Origin: Bacteroidaceae bacterium | GTDB taxonomy: Bacteria; Bacteroidota; Bacteroidia; Bacteroidales; Bacteroidaceae | Assembly: GCA_030843315.1 (NCBI GenBank) | Contig: JAUUPT010000006.1 | Location: forward strand, 26,100 to 90,099 | DNA length: 64,000 nucleotides | Direction of reading: 5' to 3' | In this document: positions 18,355 through 27,082 of the stretch, piece after piece | Layout: every line of letters begins with the position of its first letter | Position numbering within the stretch: position 1 is the stretch's first letter | Position numbers and translations under genes: made by a program | The notes under the pieces: model-generated | The model's input: the letters and a program-made list of their open reading frames with translations, nothing else | Database searches by the model: none | What the model was told of the DNA's origin: nothing

Positions 18355-19878
18355 ATGTCTGAAACAAAAAGAATTAAAACAGCTTTGGTATCTGTTTACC
18401 ATAAAGAAGGTTTGGACGAAATCATAACCAAACTGCATGAAGAAGGTGTAGAGTTCCTGTCGACCGGCGGAACCCGTCAATTTATAGAATCTTTAGGTTA
18501 TCCTTGCAAGGCAGTGGAAGACCTCACTACATACCCTTCCATCCTGGGTGGACGCGTGAAAACTTTGCACCCGAAAATATTCGGAGGTATTCTTTGCCGC
18601 CGCGGATTGGAACAGGACATGCAGCAGATTGCCAAGTATGAAATTCCTGAAATAGACCTCGTGATTGTTGATTTGTATCCGTTCGAAGCTACCGTTGCAA
18701 GCGGTGCCGAAGAACCTGCAATCATCGAGAAGATAGATATAGGCGGCATTTCTCTGATTCGTGCCGCTGCCAAGAATTATAACGATGTAGTTATCGTTGC
18801 TTCGCAAGCCCAATACCAGCCGCTTCGCGATATGCTGATGGAGCATGGCGCCGTTACTTCGCTCGAAGAACGCCGCTGGTTTGCCAAAGAGGCTTTCGCC
18901 GTTTCTTCCCACTACGACTCGGCCATCTTCAACTACTTTGATGGAGAAGAAGGTTCCGCTTTCCGTTGCTCTGCCAACAACCAGAAAACTTTGCGCTATG
19001 GTGAGAACCCGCATCAGAAAGGTTACTTCTACGGTAACATCGATGCAATGTTCGACCAGATTCACGGCAAGGAGATCTCTTACAACAACCTGCTCGACAT
19101 CAATGCAGCCGTTGATTTGATTGATGAATTCGATGAAACGACTTTCGCTATATTGAAACATAACAATGCCTGCGGTCTGGCTTCCCGTGCTACGGTGCTG
19201 GAATCCTGGAACGATGCATTGGCCGGTGACCCGGTTTCGGCTTTCGGTGGTGTGCTTATCACCAACGGTGTGATAGACAAAGCGGCTGCCGAAGAAATCA
19301 ATAAGATATTCTTTGAGGTTATCATCGCTCCCGATTATGATGTGGATGCGTTGGAAATCCTCGGTCAGAAGAAGAACCGCATTATCCTGGTTCGCAAGCA
19401 GGCTGCCCTGCCCAAGAAGCAGTTCCGCTCTTTGCTGAACGGTGTGCTGGTACAAGACCGTGACCTCAAAGTAGAGACTCCTGAAGACTTGAAGACTGTA
19501 ACCACTAAAACTCCTACAGAGCAGGAAGTGGAAGATATGCTCTTCGCCAACAAGATTGTAAAGAACAGCAAGTCCAATGCCATCATATTGGCAAAAGGTA
19601 AGCAACTCCTGGCGAGCGGCGTAGGTCAGACCAGCCGCGTAGATGCCTTGAAACAAGCCATCGAGAAAGCCCATAACTTCGGCTTCGACCTGAATGGAGC
19701 CGTTATGGCCAGCGATGCATTCTTCCCCTTCCCCGACTGTGTGGAGATTGCGGGCAATGAAGGCGTAACAGCTGTTATCCAACCGGGCGGAAGTATCAAA
19801 GACGAACTTTCGTTTGAATATTGCAACGAACATGGCATGGCAATGGTGATTACCGGATTCCGTCATTTTAAACACTAA
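18355..19878 (+). CDS. purH: Bifunctional AICAR transformylase / IMP cyclohydrolase
   Basis: 507 residues from the ATG at 18355 (MSETKRIKTALVSVYHKEGL). The in-frame ATG at 18310 overlaps the -7 box and is unlikely. The N-terminal MGS-like IMP cyclohydrolase domain shows FLSTGGT and SILGGRVKTLHPKIFGG; the C-terminal transformylase domain shows RYGENPHQKG, KHNNACG and FPFPDCVE. It catalyses the last two steps of de novo IMP synthesis in the cytoplasm. mreB begins 17 bp downstream, so the purine gene and the rod-shape genes are probably co-transcribed, an arrangement I associate with Bacteroidetes. Confidence 0.97.
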   Translation: MSETKRIKTALVSVYHKEGLDEIITKLHEEGVEFLSTGGTRQFIESLGYPCKAVEDLTTYPSILGGRVKTLHPKIFGGILCRRGLEQDMQQIAKYEIPEIDLVIVDLYPFEATVASGAEEPAIIEKIDIGGISLIRAAAKNYNDVVIVASQAQYQPLRDMLMEHGAVTSLEERRWFAKEAFAVSSHYDSAIFNYFDGEEGSAFRCSANNQKTLRYGENPHQKGYFYGNIDAMFDQIHGKEISYNNLLDINAAVDLIDEFDETTFAILKHNNACGLASRATVLESWNDALAGDPVSAFGGVLITNGVIDKAAAEEINKIFFEVIIAPDYDVDALEILGQKKNRIILVRKQAALPKKQFRSLLNGVLVQDRDLKVETPEDLKTVTTKTPTEQEVEDMLFANKIVKNSKSNAIILAKGKQLLASGVGQTSRVDALKQAIEKAHNFGFDLNGAVMASDAFFPFPDCVEIAGNEGVTAVIQPGGSIKDELSFEYCNEHGMAMVITGFRHFKH

Positions 19879-19895
19879 TAATTATCAATTATAGA

Positions 19896-20918
19896 ATGGG
19901 ATTATTCTCTTTTACTCAAGAAATAGCGATGGACCTTGGCACAGCCAATACCATCATCACCACGAATGGCAAAATTGTGGTGGATGAGCCTTCGGTAGTG
20001 GCGCTGGACCGTCGTACTGACAAGATGATTGCCGTGGGTGATAAGGCAAAGATGATGCACGAAAAGACCCACGAAAACATACGTACTATCCGTCCGTTGC
20101 GCGACGGTGTAATTGCCGACTTCTATGCTTGCGAGCAGATGATACGCGGACTAATTAAGATGGTGAACAACCGTAACCGCCTGTTCTCTCCTTCACTCCG
20201 TATGGTGATCGGTGTTCCTTCGGGAAGTACCGAAGTAGAGCTTCGTGCCGTGCGCGACTCTGCCGAGCATGCCGGTGGACGTGACGTTTATCTGATTTTC
20301 GAGCCGATGGCTGCTGCTATCGGTATCGGTATTGATGTTGAGGCGCCGGAGGGTAACATGATTGTAGATATAGGTGGTGGTTCTACGGAAATTGCCGTTA
20401 TCTCCCTGGGAGGTATCGTGGCAAACAACTCCATCCGTATTGCCGGTGACGACCTGACTGCTGATATCCAGGAATACATGAGCCGCCAGCACAATGTAAA
20501 AGTCAGCGAGCGCATGGCAGAGCGTATCAAAATCAACGTGGGTGCCGCCTTGACCGAACTGGGTGAGGACGCTCCCGAAGATTACATCGTTCACGGTCCG
20601 AACCGCATCACGGCATTGCCTATGGAAGTGCCGGTATGCTATCAGGAAGTGGCGCATTGTCTGGAGAAATCCATTTCCAAGATTGAGACGGCCATCCTGA
20701 ATGCCTTGGAGAATACTCCCCCCGAACTGTATGCCGACATCGTGCACAACGGTATCTATCTGGCAGGTGGCGGTGCATTGCTTCGCGGACTGGACAAGCG
20801 TTTGACAGATAAAATCAACATACCGTTCCACATTGCGGAAGACCCCTTGCATGCTGTTGCCAAAGGTACCGGCGTAGCATTGAAGAACGTCGACCGCTTC
20901 TCATTCTTAATGAGATAA
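19896..20918 (+). CDS. mreB: Rod shape-determining protein MreB (actin homologue)
   Basis: 340 residues, full length. Actin-fold phosphate motifs are visible: MDLGTANTIITT (phosphate 1), IVDIGGGSTEIAVISLGGI (phosphate 2) and YLAGGGALLRGLDKRL (adenosine motif). It polymerises along the inner membrane and organises the elongasome that inserts new peptidoglycan in the side wall. It is followed at 9 bp by mreC, and the order mreB-mreC-mreD-mrdA-rodA is complete in this window. Confidence 0.97.
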   Translation: MGLFSFTQEIAMDLGTANTIITTNGKIVVDEPSVVALDRRTDKMIAVGDKAKMMHEKTHENIRTIRPLRDGVIADFYACEQMIRGLIKMVNNRNRLFSPSLRMVIGVPSGSTEVELRAVRDSAEHAGGRDVYLIFEPMAAAIGIGIDVEAPEGNMIVDIGGGSTEIAVISLGGIVANNSIRIAGDDLTADIQEYMSRQHNVKVSERMAERIKINVGAALTELGEDAPEDYIVHGPNRITALPMEVPVCYQEVAHCLEKSISKIETAILNALENTPPELYADIVHNGIYLAGGGALLRGLDKRLTDKINIPFHIAEDPLHAVAKGTGVALKNVDRFSFLMR

Positions 20919-20927
20919 TACCGCCGT

Positions 20928-21773
20928 ATGCGAAATTTACTGAACTTCCTTATTAAATACAATTACTGGTTCCTCTTTCTGCTGTTAGAGGTTGCCAGTT
21001 TTGTTTTATTGTTCCGCTTCAACCATTATCAGCAGAGTGTGTACTTCACATCTGCCAACGAAGTGGCGGGGAAGGTTTATGAGATTTCGGGAGGTATCAG
21101 TTCCTATTTCCATTTGAAGTCGGTCAACGAAGATTTGCTGGACCGCAACGTGTGGCTGGAACAACGGGTTACTGCCCTGGAAAATGCGTTGAAGGAGCAA
21201 GGACAAGACTCTGCCAGGCTGTACAGCCTGGAGCGGCTTGCTACTGCCGAAAGCCGGATCTTCAAGGCGAACGTTATAAAGAACAGCTTGAATCGTGCGG
21301 ACAATTACATCACTCTGGACCGCGGTACAGAAGCGGGTATTCGTCCTGAGATGGGAGTGGTAGACGCCAACGGTGTGGTGGGCATTGTGTATAAAACGTC
21401 TCCCCACTATTCGCTGGTCATTCCGTTGCTGAACAGTAAGTCCAGCATCAGTTGTAAGATTGTGGGCAGCGATTACTTCGGTTACCTGAAGTGGGAAGGG
21501 GGCGATTCACGTTATGCCTATCTCAAGGACTTGCCTCGTCATGCTGAGTTCAACCTGGGCGATACGGTGGTGACCAGCGGTTATTCTACGGTTTTCCCCG
21601 AAGGTGTCCTGGTGGGTACGGTAGATGATATGTCCGACTCGCACGACGGACTTTCGTACTTGTTGAAGATAAAGCTGGGTACGGACTTTGGAAAGGTGAG
21701 CAACGTACGCGTCATATCGCGCAACGGGCAACAGGAACAGAAAGCGCTGGAGAATGATAAAGATTTGAAGTGA
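20928..21773 (+). CDS. mreC: Rod shape-determining protein MreC
   Basis: 281 residues. One N-terminal membrane helix (about 10-29, NYWFLFLLLEVASFVLLFRF), a short coiled coil (about 65-95) and the periplasmic beta-domain with ITLDRGTEAGIRPEMGVVDANGVVG and TSGYSTVFPEGVLVG, both typical of MreC. In the elongasome MreC activates PBP2 and links it to MreB/MreD. Spacing to mreD is 39 bp. Confidence 0.95.
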   Translation: MRNLLNFLIKYNYWFLFLLLEVASFVLLFRFNHYQQSVYFTSANEVAGKVYEISGGISSYFHLKSVNEDLLDRNVWLEQRVTALENALKEQGQDSARLYSLERLATAESRIFKANVIKNSLNRADNYITLDRGTEAGIRPEMGVVDANGVVGIVYKTSPHYSLVIPLLNSKSSISCKIVGSDYFGYLKWEGGDSRYAYLKDLPRHAEFNLGDTVVTSGYSTVFPEGVLVGTVDDMSDSHDGLSYLLKIKLGTDFGKVSNVRVISRNGQQEQKALENDKDLK

Positions 21774-21812
21774 TAGATAGTTTCAATTTGAAAACAGTAA
21801 ATCTAAACGAAA

Positions 21813-22313
21813 TTGGTAATCAATTATCTGCATAAAATAGGGTGGTTTATCGGTTTGGTGCTGTTGCAGGTACTAATCCTGAACAATGTGCATATAGCGG
21901 GATACGCCACCCCGTTTCTATACATTTACCTGATATTGAAATTCGAGTCGGATACTCCCCGCAATGTATTGATGCTGTGGGCATTCTTCTTGGGGCTGAC
22001 GGTCGATGTCTTTTCCGATACTTCGGGCATGAATGCGGCAGCCACCGTATTGCTGGCTTTCCTGCGTCCCACTTTCCTGCGTTTGTTTGTGCCTCGCGAT
22101 ACGTTGGACAGTATAGTGCCCGCTATCCGTACGATGGGTGTTTCCTCCTTTTTGAAATATCTGGTTGTGAGTGTTTTTGTGCACCACGGGGTGCTGCTTA
22201 CCATCGAATTCTTCTCCTTTGCCCATATAGGAATGCTGTTGCTCCGAATTGTGGCGAGTACACTGCTCACCGTGGGCTGCATAATGGCAGTGGAAGGAAT
22301 GAGGAAGAAATGA
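21813..22313 (+). CDS. mreD: Rod shape-determining protein MreD (TTG start)
   Basis: 166 residues with five to six hydrophobic segments, the multi-pass inner-membrane component of the elongasome. No ATG or GTG lies between the preceding in-frame stop (21804-21806) and the conserved N-terminal sequence VINYLHKIGWFIG, so translation most likely starts at TTG 21813. A weak start could keep MreD below MreC. The 3' side carries a 15-bp tandem duplication (22317-22346) before mrdA. Confidence 0.88.
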   Translation: MVINYLHKIGWFIGLVLLQVLILNNVHIAGYATPFLYIYLILKFESDTPRNVLMLWAFFLGLTVDVFSDTSGMNAAATVLLAFLRPTFLRLFVPRDTLDSIVPAIRTMGVSSFLKYLVVSVFVHHGVLLTIEFFSFAHIGMLLLRIVASTLLTVGCIMAVEGMRKK

Positions 22314-22316
22314 TAA

Positions 22317-22346
22317 GTGATAAAGTGATTGGTGATAAAGTGATGG
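22317..22346. repeat. 15-bp tandem duplication between mreD and mrdA
   Basis: Two adjacent copies of GTGATAAAGTGAT followed by TG or GG fill most of the 47-bp gap, ending 14 bp before the mrdA ATG, a spacing where it could alter translation initiation. Confidence 0.7.
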
Positions 22347-22360
22347 ATGGGGATTAAGTA

Positions 22361-24229
22361 ATGGCAAAAGACTATATACTGGAGAAGCGTAAATATGTGA
22401 TAGGGGCGGTGGCTATTCTCATCGTCCTCATCTATGTATTCCGCCTGTTCGACTTGCAGATTATGACGGACGACTACAAGAAGAACGCGGACAGCAATGC
22501 CTTTCTCAACAAGATACAATACCCTTCGCGTGGAGCCATCTACGACCGCAACGGCAAGCTGCTCGTATTCAACCAGCCTGCCTACGATATCACCTTCGTG
22601 CCGCGCGAGGTGACCCAACTGGACACCCTCGACCTCTGCAACGCCTTGAACATTACCGAGGAACAGTTTGATAAGCGGATGAAGGATGTGAAGAACCGCT
22701 GGATGAATCCCGGCTATTCCAAATATACGCACCAGGTGTTTATGACACAACTCTCTGCCGAAGAGTGCGGCGTGTTCCAGGAGAAACTGTTCAAGTTTCC
22801 CGGCTTCTATATCCAGCGGCGCACCATCCGGCAATACTCCTACAATTCCGCCGGGCATACGCTGGGCGACATTGGCGAAGTATCCAAGAAAGACATTGAG
22901 AATGACGATTACTACATCCGCGGCGACTATATCGGTAAACAAGGCATCGAGAAATCCTACGAGAAGTACCTGCGAGGCGAGAAGGGTGTGGAGATACTTC
23001 TCCGCGATGCCCACGGACGCATCCAGGGCCATTATATGGACGGCAAGCTCGACCGCCCTTCCGTGCCGGGCAAGAACCTGACACTGGGCATCGACATCGA
23101 CCTGCAAATGCTGGGCGAACGCCTGCTACAACATAAGATTGGCGCCATCGTTGCCATCGAACCCTCCACGGGCGAGATTCTCTGTATGGTGTCTTCCCCG
23201 TCCTTCGACCCTCACCTGATGATTGGTCGTCAGCGTGGCAAGAATCACCGCCTGCTCCAGATGGATAAGCGCAAGCCCCTGTTGAACCGTGCCATTATGG
23301 GAGCCTACCCTCCGGGATCCACTTTCAAGACGGCGCAGGCGCTCACCTTCCTGCAAGAAGAAATCATCCACGAAGATTATCCGGCTTATCCCTGTGCACA
23401 CGGTTTCAACTACGGAAGCCTGCACGTAGGATGCCACGGGCATGGTTCTCCCTTGCCCCTGATACCTGCTATTGCCACTTCGTGCAACTCATATTTCTGT
23501 TGGGGATTGTTCCGTATGTTTGGCGACAAGAAGTACGGTTCTCCTCAGAACGCTATCACCGTATGGAAAGACCACATGGTGTCGCAGGGATTCGGCTACC
23601 GCCTCGGCGTAGACCTTCCCGGCGAAGTGCGCGGCCTGATTCCCAACGCCAAGTATTACGACAAAGCCTATCGCGGTTCCTGGAACGGGCTCACCGTTAT
23701 CAGTATCGCCATCGGGCAGGGCGAAATCCTCGCCACCCCGTTGCAGATAGCCAACTTGGGCGCCACCATCGCCAACCGCGGCCACTTCATCACCCCGCAC
23801 ATCGTGAAGGAGATACAGGATAACGAATTGGACAGCATCTACCGCACCCCGCGCTATCCCACCATCGACCGCGAGAACTACGAACTGGTAGTGAAGGGTA
23901 TGCGTGCCGCCGTCACCGGAAGCACCGGAAGCGCCACCTGCCGCATGGTAGGCACTATCCTTCCCGGTGTAGAGGCTTGCGGAAAGACAGGTACGGCACA
24001 GAACCGCGGCAAGGACCACTCCGTCTTTATGGGATTTGCCCCGATGGACAACCCCAAGATAGCCATTGCGGTGTATGTGGAGAATGGTGGCTTCGGGGCT
24101 ACTTACGGCGTACCCATCGGTGCCATGATGATGGACCAGTACCTGCATGGCAAGCTCTCGCCCGAGAACGAATTGCGGGCGGAAGAATTCAGTAACCGCG
24201 TCATCCTCTACGGAGACGAAGAACGATAA
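22361..24229 (+). CDS. mrdA: Penicillin-binding protein 2 (elongasome transpeptidase)
   Basis: 622 residues. One N-terminal membrane helix (about 13-31), a PBP dimerisation/pedestal domain, and a transpeptidase domain with the active-site motif PPGSTFK (Ser320, Lys323), SCNSYF as the SxN motif and CGKTGTAQN as the KTG motif. It crosslinks side-wall peptidoglycan in the periplasm with RodA as glycosyltransferase partner. rodA starts 22 bp downstream. The product is a target of beta-lactams such as mecillinam in characterised relatives. Confidence 0.96.
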   Translation: MAKDYILEKRKYVIGAVAILIVLIYVFRLFDLQIMTDDYKKNADSNAFLNKIQYPSRGAIYDRNGKLLVFNQPAYDITFVPREVTQLDTLDLCNALNITEEQFDKRMKDVKNRWMNPGYSKYTHQVFMTQLSAEECGVFQEKLFKFPGFYIQRRTIRQYSYNSAGHTLGDIGEVSKKDIENDDYYIRGDYIGKQGIEKSYEKYLRGEKGVEILLRDAHGRIQGHYMDGKLDRPSVPGKNLTLGIDIDLQMLGERLLQHKIGAIVAIEPSTGEILCMVSSPSFDPHLMIGRQRGKNHRLLQMDKRKPLLNRAIMGAYPPGSTFKTAQALTFLQEEIIHEDYPAYPCAHGFNYGSLHVGCHGHGSPLPLIPAIATSCNSYFCWGLFRMFGDKKYGSPQNAITVWKDHMVSQGFGYRLGVDLPGEVRGLIPNAKYYDKAYRGSWNGLTVISIAIGQGEILATPLQIANLGATIANRGHFITPHIVKEIQDNELDSIYRTPRYPTIDRENYELVVKGMRAAVTGSTGSATCRMVGTILPGVEACGKTGTAQNRGKDHSVFMGFAPMDNPKIAIAVYVENGGFGATYGVPIGAMMMDQYLHGKLSPENELRAEEFSNRVILYGDEER

Positions 24230-24251
24230 CTTACAGATAACAATCATCGGC

Positions 24252-25706
24252 ATGACGAGAAGAGATAGTATATGGAAATCATTGGACTGGGTGACGATTG
24301 TCATCTACCTGATGCTGATTGTGTTCGGCTGGTTCAGCATTTGCGGGGCGAGCTACGACTATGGCGACCGCGACTTTCTCGACTTCTCCACCCGTGCCGG
24401 CAAGCAGTTCGTATGGATTATCTGCTCCTTCGGTCTTGGCTTCGTGCTGCTGATGCTGGACGATACCCTCTACGATATGTTTGCCTACCTTATATATATA
24501 GGGCTGATGCTGCTGCTTATTGTCACTATTTTCATAGCCCCCGATACCAAGGGGTCGCGCTCATGGCTCATCCTGGGGCCGGTGAGTTTGCAGCCGGCTG
24601 AGTTTGCCAAGTTTGCCACGGCGCTGGCGCTTGCCAAGTATATGAGCGCCTACTCCTTCACCATGAAGAACTGGAAGAACTTCGCAGTGCTGGTGGCACT
24701 TATCCTGCTGCCCATGATGCTGATTATCTTGCAAAAGGAGACCGGTTCGGCGCTGGTCTACCTGGCTTTCTTCCTGATGCTCTATCGGGAGGGCATGCCG
24801 GGGGTGGTGCTGTTTTCCGGTGTGGCGGCAGTGGTCTACTTTGTGGTGGGCATCCGATTCGACTCGGTGATGATAGCCGATACGCCGACGCCTATCGGCG
24901 AGTTTGCGGTGCTGCTGATGGTGCTGCTTTTTGCCGGAAGCATGGTGTGGGTGTACAAGCGGCGCTGGTGGCCTGCGTTGTACATTGTAGGCGGGTCGCT
25001 CGTAGTGTTGCTCGTTGCCTATCTCGTCTCGGAGTACGCTGTTCCGTTCAACCTGGTATGGGTGGAGTGGGGGCTGTGTGTGGCAGTTATGGGCTATCTC
25101 ATCTTCCTGTCTCTGGCGGGCCGCTGCTGGACGTATCTGCTGATAGGGCTCTTTGCGCTCGGCTCCATCGGATTCCTCTATTCCAGCGACTACTTCTTCA
25201 ACAAGGTGCTGGAACCGCACCAGCGCATCCGCATCGAGGTGGTGCTGGGTATGGAAGAGGACTTGGCAGGCGCGGGGTATAACGTCAATCAGTCCAAGAT
25301 AGCCATCGGCTCCGGCGGACTGGCGGGCAAAGGATTCCTGAACGGCACGCAGACTAAGTTGAAGTATGTGCCCGAACAGGACACGGATTTCATCTTCTGC
25401 ACCGTGGGCGAGGAAGAAGGTTTCATTGGTTCGGCGGCGGTGCTGCTGCTGTTCCTTATTCTGATATTACGGCTGGTGTCGGTTGCGGAACGGCAACCAT
25501 CGGCATTCGGGCGGGTGTATGGCTACTCGGTGCTAAGCATCTTCCTTTTCCATCTTTTCATTAACATAGGCATGGTGCTTGGATTGACACCGGTCATCGG
25601 CATCCCGTTGCCTTTCTTCAGTTACGGCGGTTCTTCGCTTTGGGGATTCACCATCCTGCTCTTTATCTTCCTGCGGATTGACGCGGGGCGCAACCGGAGA
25701 ATATAG
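24252..25706 (+). CDS. rodA: SEDS-family peptidoglycan glycosyltransferase RodA
   Basis: 484 residues from the ATG at 24252 (MTRRDSIWKSLDWVTI); an in-frame upstream ATG at 24147 lies inside mrdA and would add a hydrophilic, non-conserved extension. Roughly ten or more membrane helices. SEDS landmarks are visible: RSWLILGPVSLQPAEFAKF, QKETGSAL, YNVNQSKIAIGSGGLAGKGF, EQDTDFIFCTVGEE and GIPLPFFSYGGSS. It polymerises lipid II with PBP2. A long insertion of extra helices (about 195-310) makes it larger than the E. coli protein (about 370), as is usual in Bacteroidetes. Confidence 0.96.
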   Translation: MTRRDSIWKSLDWVTIVIYLMLIVFGWFSICGASYDYGDRDFLDFSTRAGKQFVWIICSFGLGFVLLMLDDTLYDMFAYLIYIGLMLLLIVTIFIAPDTKGSRSWLILGPVSLQPAEFAKFATALALAKYMSAYSFTMKNWKNFAVLVALILLPMMLIILQKETGSALVYLAFFLMLYREGMPGVVLFSGVAAVVYFVVGIRFDSVMIADTPTPIGEFAVLLMVLLFAGSMVWVYKRRWWPALYIVGGSLVVLLVAYLVSEYAVPFNLVWVEWGLCVAVMGYLIFLSLAGRCWTYLLIGLFALGSIGFLYSSDYFFNKVLEPHQRIRIEVVLGMEEDLAGAGYNVNQSKIAIGSGGLAGKGFLNGTQTKLKYVPEQDTDFIFCTVGEEEGFIGSAAVLLLFLILILRLVSVAERQPSAFGRVYGYSVLSIFLFHLFINIGMVLGLTPVIGIPLPFFSYGGSSLWGFTILLFIFLRIDAGRNRRI

Positions 25707-25814
25707 AAAACTTATCAAGGGTATATCTGTTATTATGAATGGTGCAGTATTCTGAAATCAATGCTCCGTGTAATCTTTCCCCATGAAATAACATAGAGTT
25801 TTGGCAGGATTGTT

Positions 25815-25822
25815 TAATTTTG
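25815..25822 (+). promoter_or_regulatory. -7 box of the men operon
   Basis: TAATTTTG fits TAnnTTTG and ends 21 bp before the menF ATG. No clear -33 element. The 137-bp rodA-menF gap has nothing else I can identify. Confidence 0.55.
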
Positions 25823-25843
25823 CAACCTTATAGATAGAGAATC

Positions 25844-27064
25844 ATGCAGAGGACTCAAGCAAAAATGGATTTACCGGACGCACATACGCAGGCTGTTTTG
25901 AACCGCCTGGCGCGCAGCCCGTTCGGCTTTGCCCTATACCGGTTGCCGTGGGCGGACCGGTTTCACTTGGTGCTGCAAGCATCGGGCGAGGTGGAACAGT
26001 TGGCAAGCATACGCGAACTGAACGGCAAAGCGGGGTTTGTCATAGCGCCTTTCCGGCTGTCGGCAGCACATCCACTGGTGCTTATCCGCCCGGATGTGAC
26101 GGCGGACGGATGGAAGGAGATAAGCGCAGCGCTGGATTCACTGGAGTTGGGAGACGAGGCGTCTATTCCCGATACATTCATTCCCGATACCGCCGATATC
26201 TCCATCCCCGATGATGTCGAGGCGCCCTCTGCCCCCTTCGTCTCCGAAGAAACGGAAAGAGCCCGTTATGCCGAAGCCTTCGAGCGTTTCATCGCCCCCT
26301 TGCGGAATGGACGCTTTCAAAAACTTGTCCTGTCGCGCTCCGCTGTGCTGCCCATAGACGATGATTTCTCTCCGCTTACCACCTTTGTGAAAGCCTGCAA
26401 CCGCTATCCGCGCATGATGATATACCTCTGCCACACCCCGGCATCGGGCACCTGGATAGGCAGCACCCCGGAGATTCTGCTCAGCGGACAAGGCACGGCC
26501 TGGAACACCGTAGCCTTGGCAGGCACCATGCCCATGCAAGGCGAAGTGATGCCCACCGACTGGAGCCGGAAGAACCTGGAAGAACAAGCCTACGTGGCAG
26601 ACTACATTCGCCGGATTCTGCAACGCTATGGCGAAGGGCTGACCGAGAACGGCCCTTACACTGCCCGTGCCGGGCAAGTGGTGCACCTGAAAACCGACTT
26701 CGGCTTCCGGTTGCCTTCCACCCACTGCCTGGGCGACTTGCTGCACGAACTTCACCCCACACCTGCCGTCTGCGGGCTGCCCAAGGAAGATGCCTTCCGG
26801 TTTATCCCCGATAACGAAGGCTACGAACGCAGCTACTATTCCGGCTTTGTGGGCTGGCTGAACCCCGGTGGCGAAACCCATCTCTACGTCAACCTGCGCT
26901 GCGCGGCGCTGGGCACGGCAACGCCCTACGCCGGCGCAGGCACGGCAACGCTCTATGCCGGCGGCGGCATCCTGGCTTCGTCCGACGCCGCCTCGGAGTG
27001 GGACGAGACCGCCGAGAAGATGAAAACCATGAGAAGCATCATCAGCCCGAGCGAACGGGCATAA
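25844..27064 (+). CDS. menF: Isochorismate synthase
   Basis: 406 residues, chorismate-binding family. Conserved landmarks: KLVLSRSAV, STPEILLSG, ALAGTMP, the catalytic stretch HLKTDFGFRL, HPTPAVCGLPK, GYERSYYSGFVGWL and the C-terminal YAGGGILASSDAASEWDETAEKM. It converts chorismate to isochorismate, the first committed step to menaquinone. A 27-bp in-frame tandem duplication at 26912-26965 repeats the GTAT-YAG part directly before the conserved YAGGGI motif. The start at 25844 is followed by a possible second ATG at 25865. First gene of menF-D-B-C-E; menD is 18 bp downstream. Confidence 0.93.
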   Translation: MQRTQAKMDLPDAHTQAVLNRLARSPFGFALYRLPWADRFHLVLQASGEVEQLASIRELNGKAGFVIAPFRLSAAHPLVLIRPDVTADGWKEISAALDSLELGDEASIPDTFIPDTADISIPDDVEAPSAPFVSEETERARYAEAFERFIAPLRNGRFQKLVLSRSAVLPIDDDFSPLTTFVKACNRYPRMMIYLCHTPASGTWIGSTPEILLSGQGTAWNTVALAGTMPMQGEVMPTDWSRKNLEEQAYVADYIRRILQRYGEGLTENGPYTARAGQVVHLKTDFGFRLPSTHCLGDLLHELHPTPAVCGLPKEDAFRFIPDNEGYERSYYSGFVGWLNPGGETHLYVNLRCAALGTATPYAGAGTATLYAGGGILASSDAASEWDETAEKMKTMRSIISPSERA

Positions 27065-27082
27065 CCATAAACGAAAGGAACT

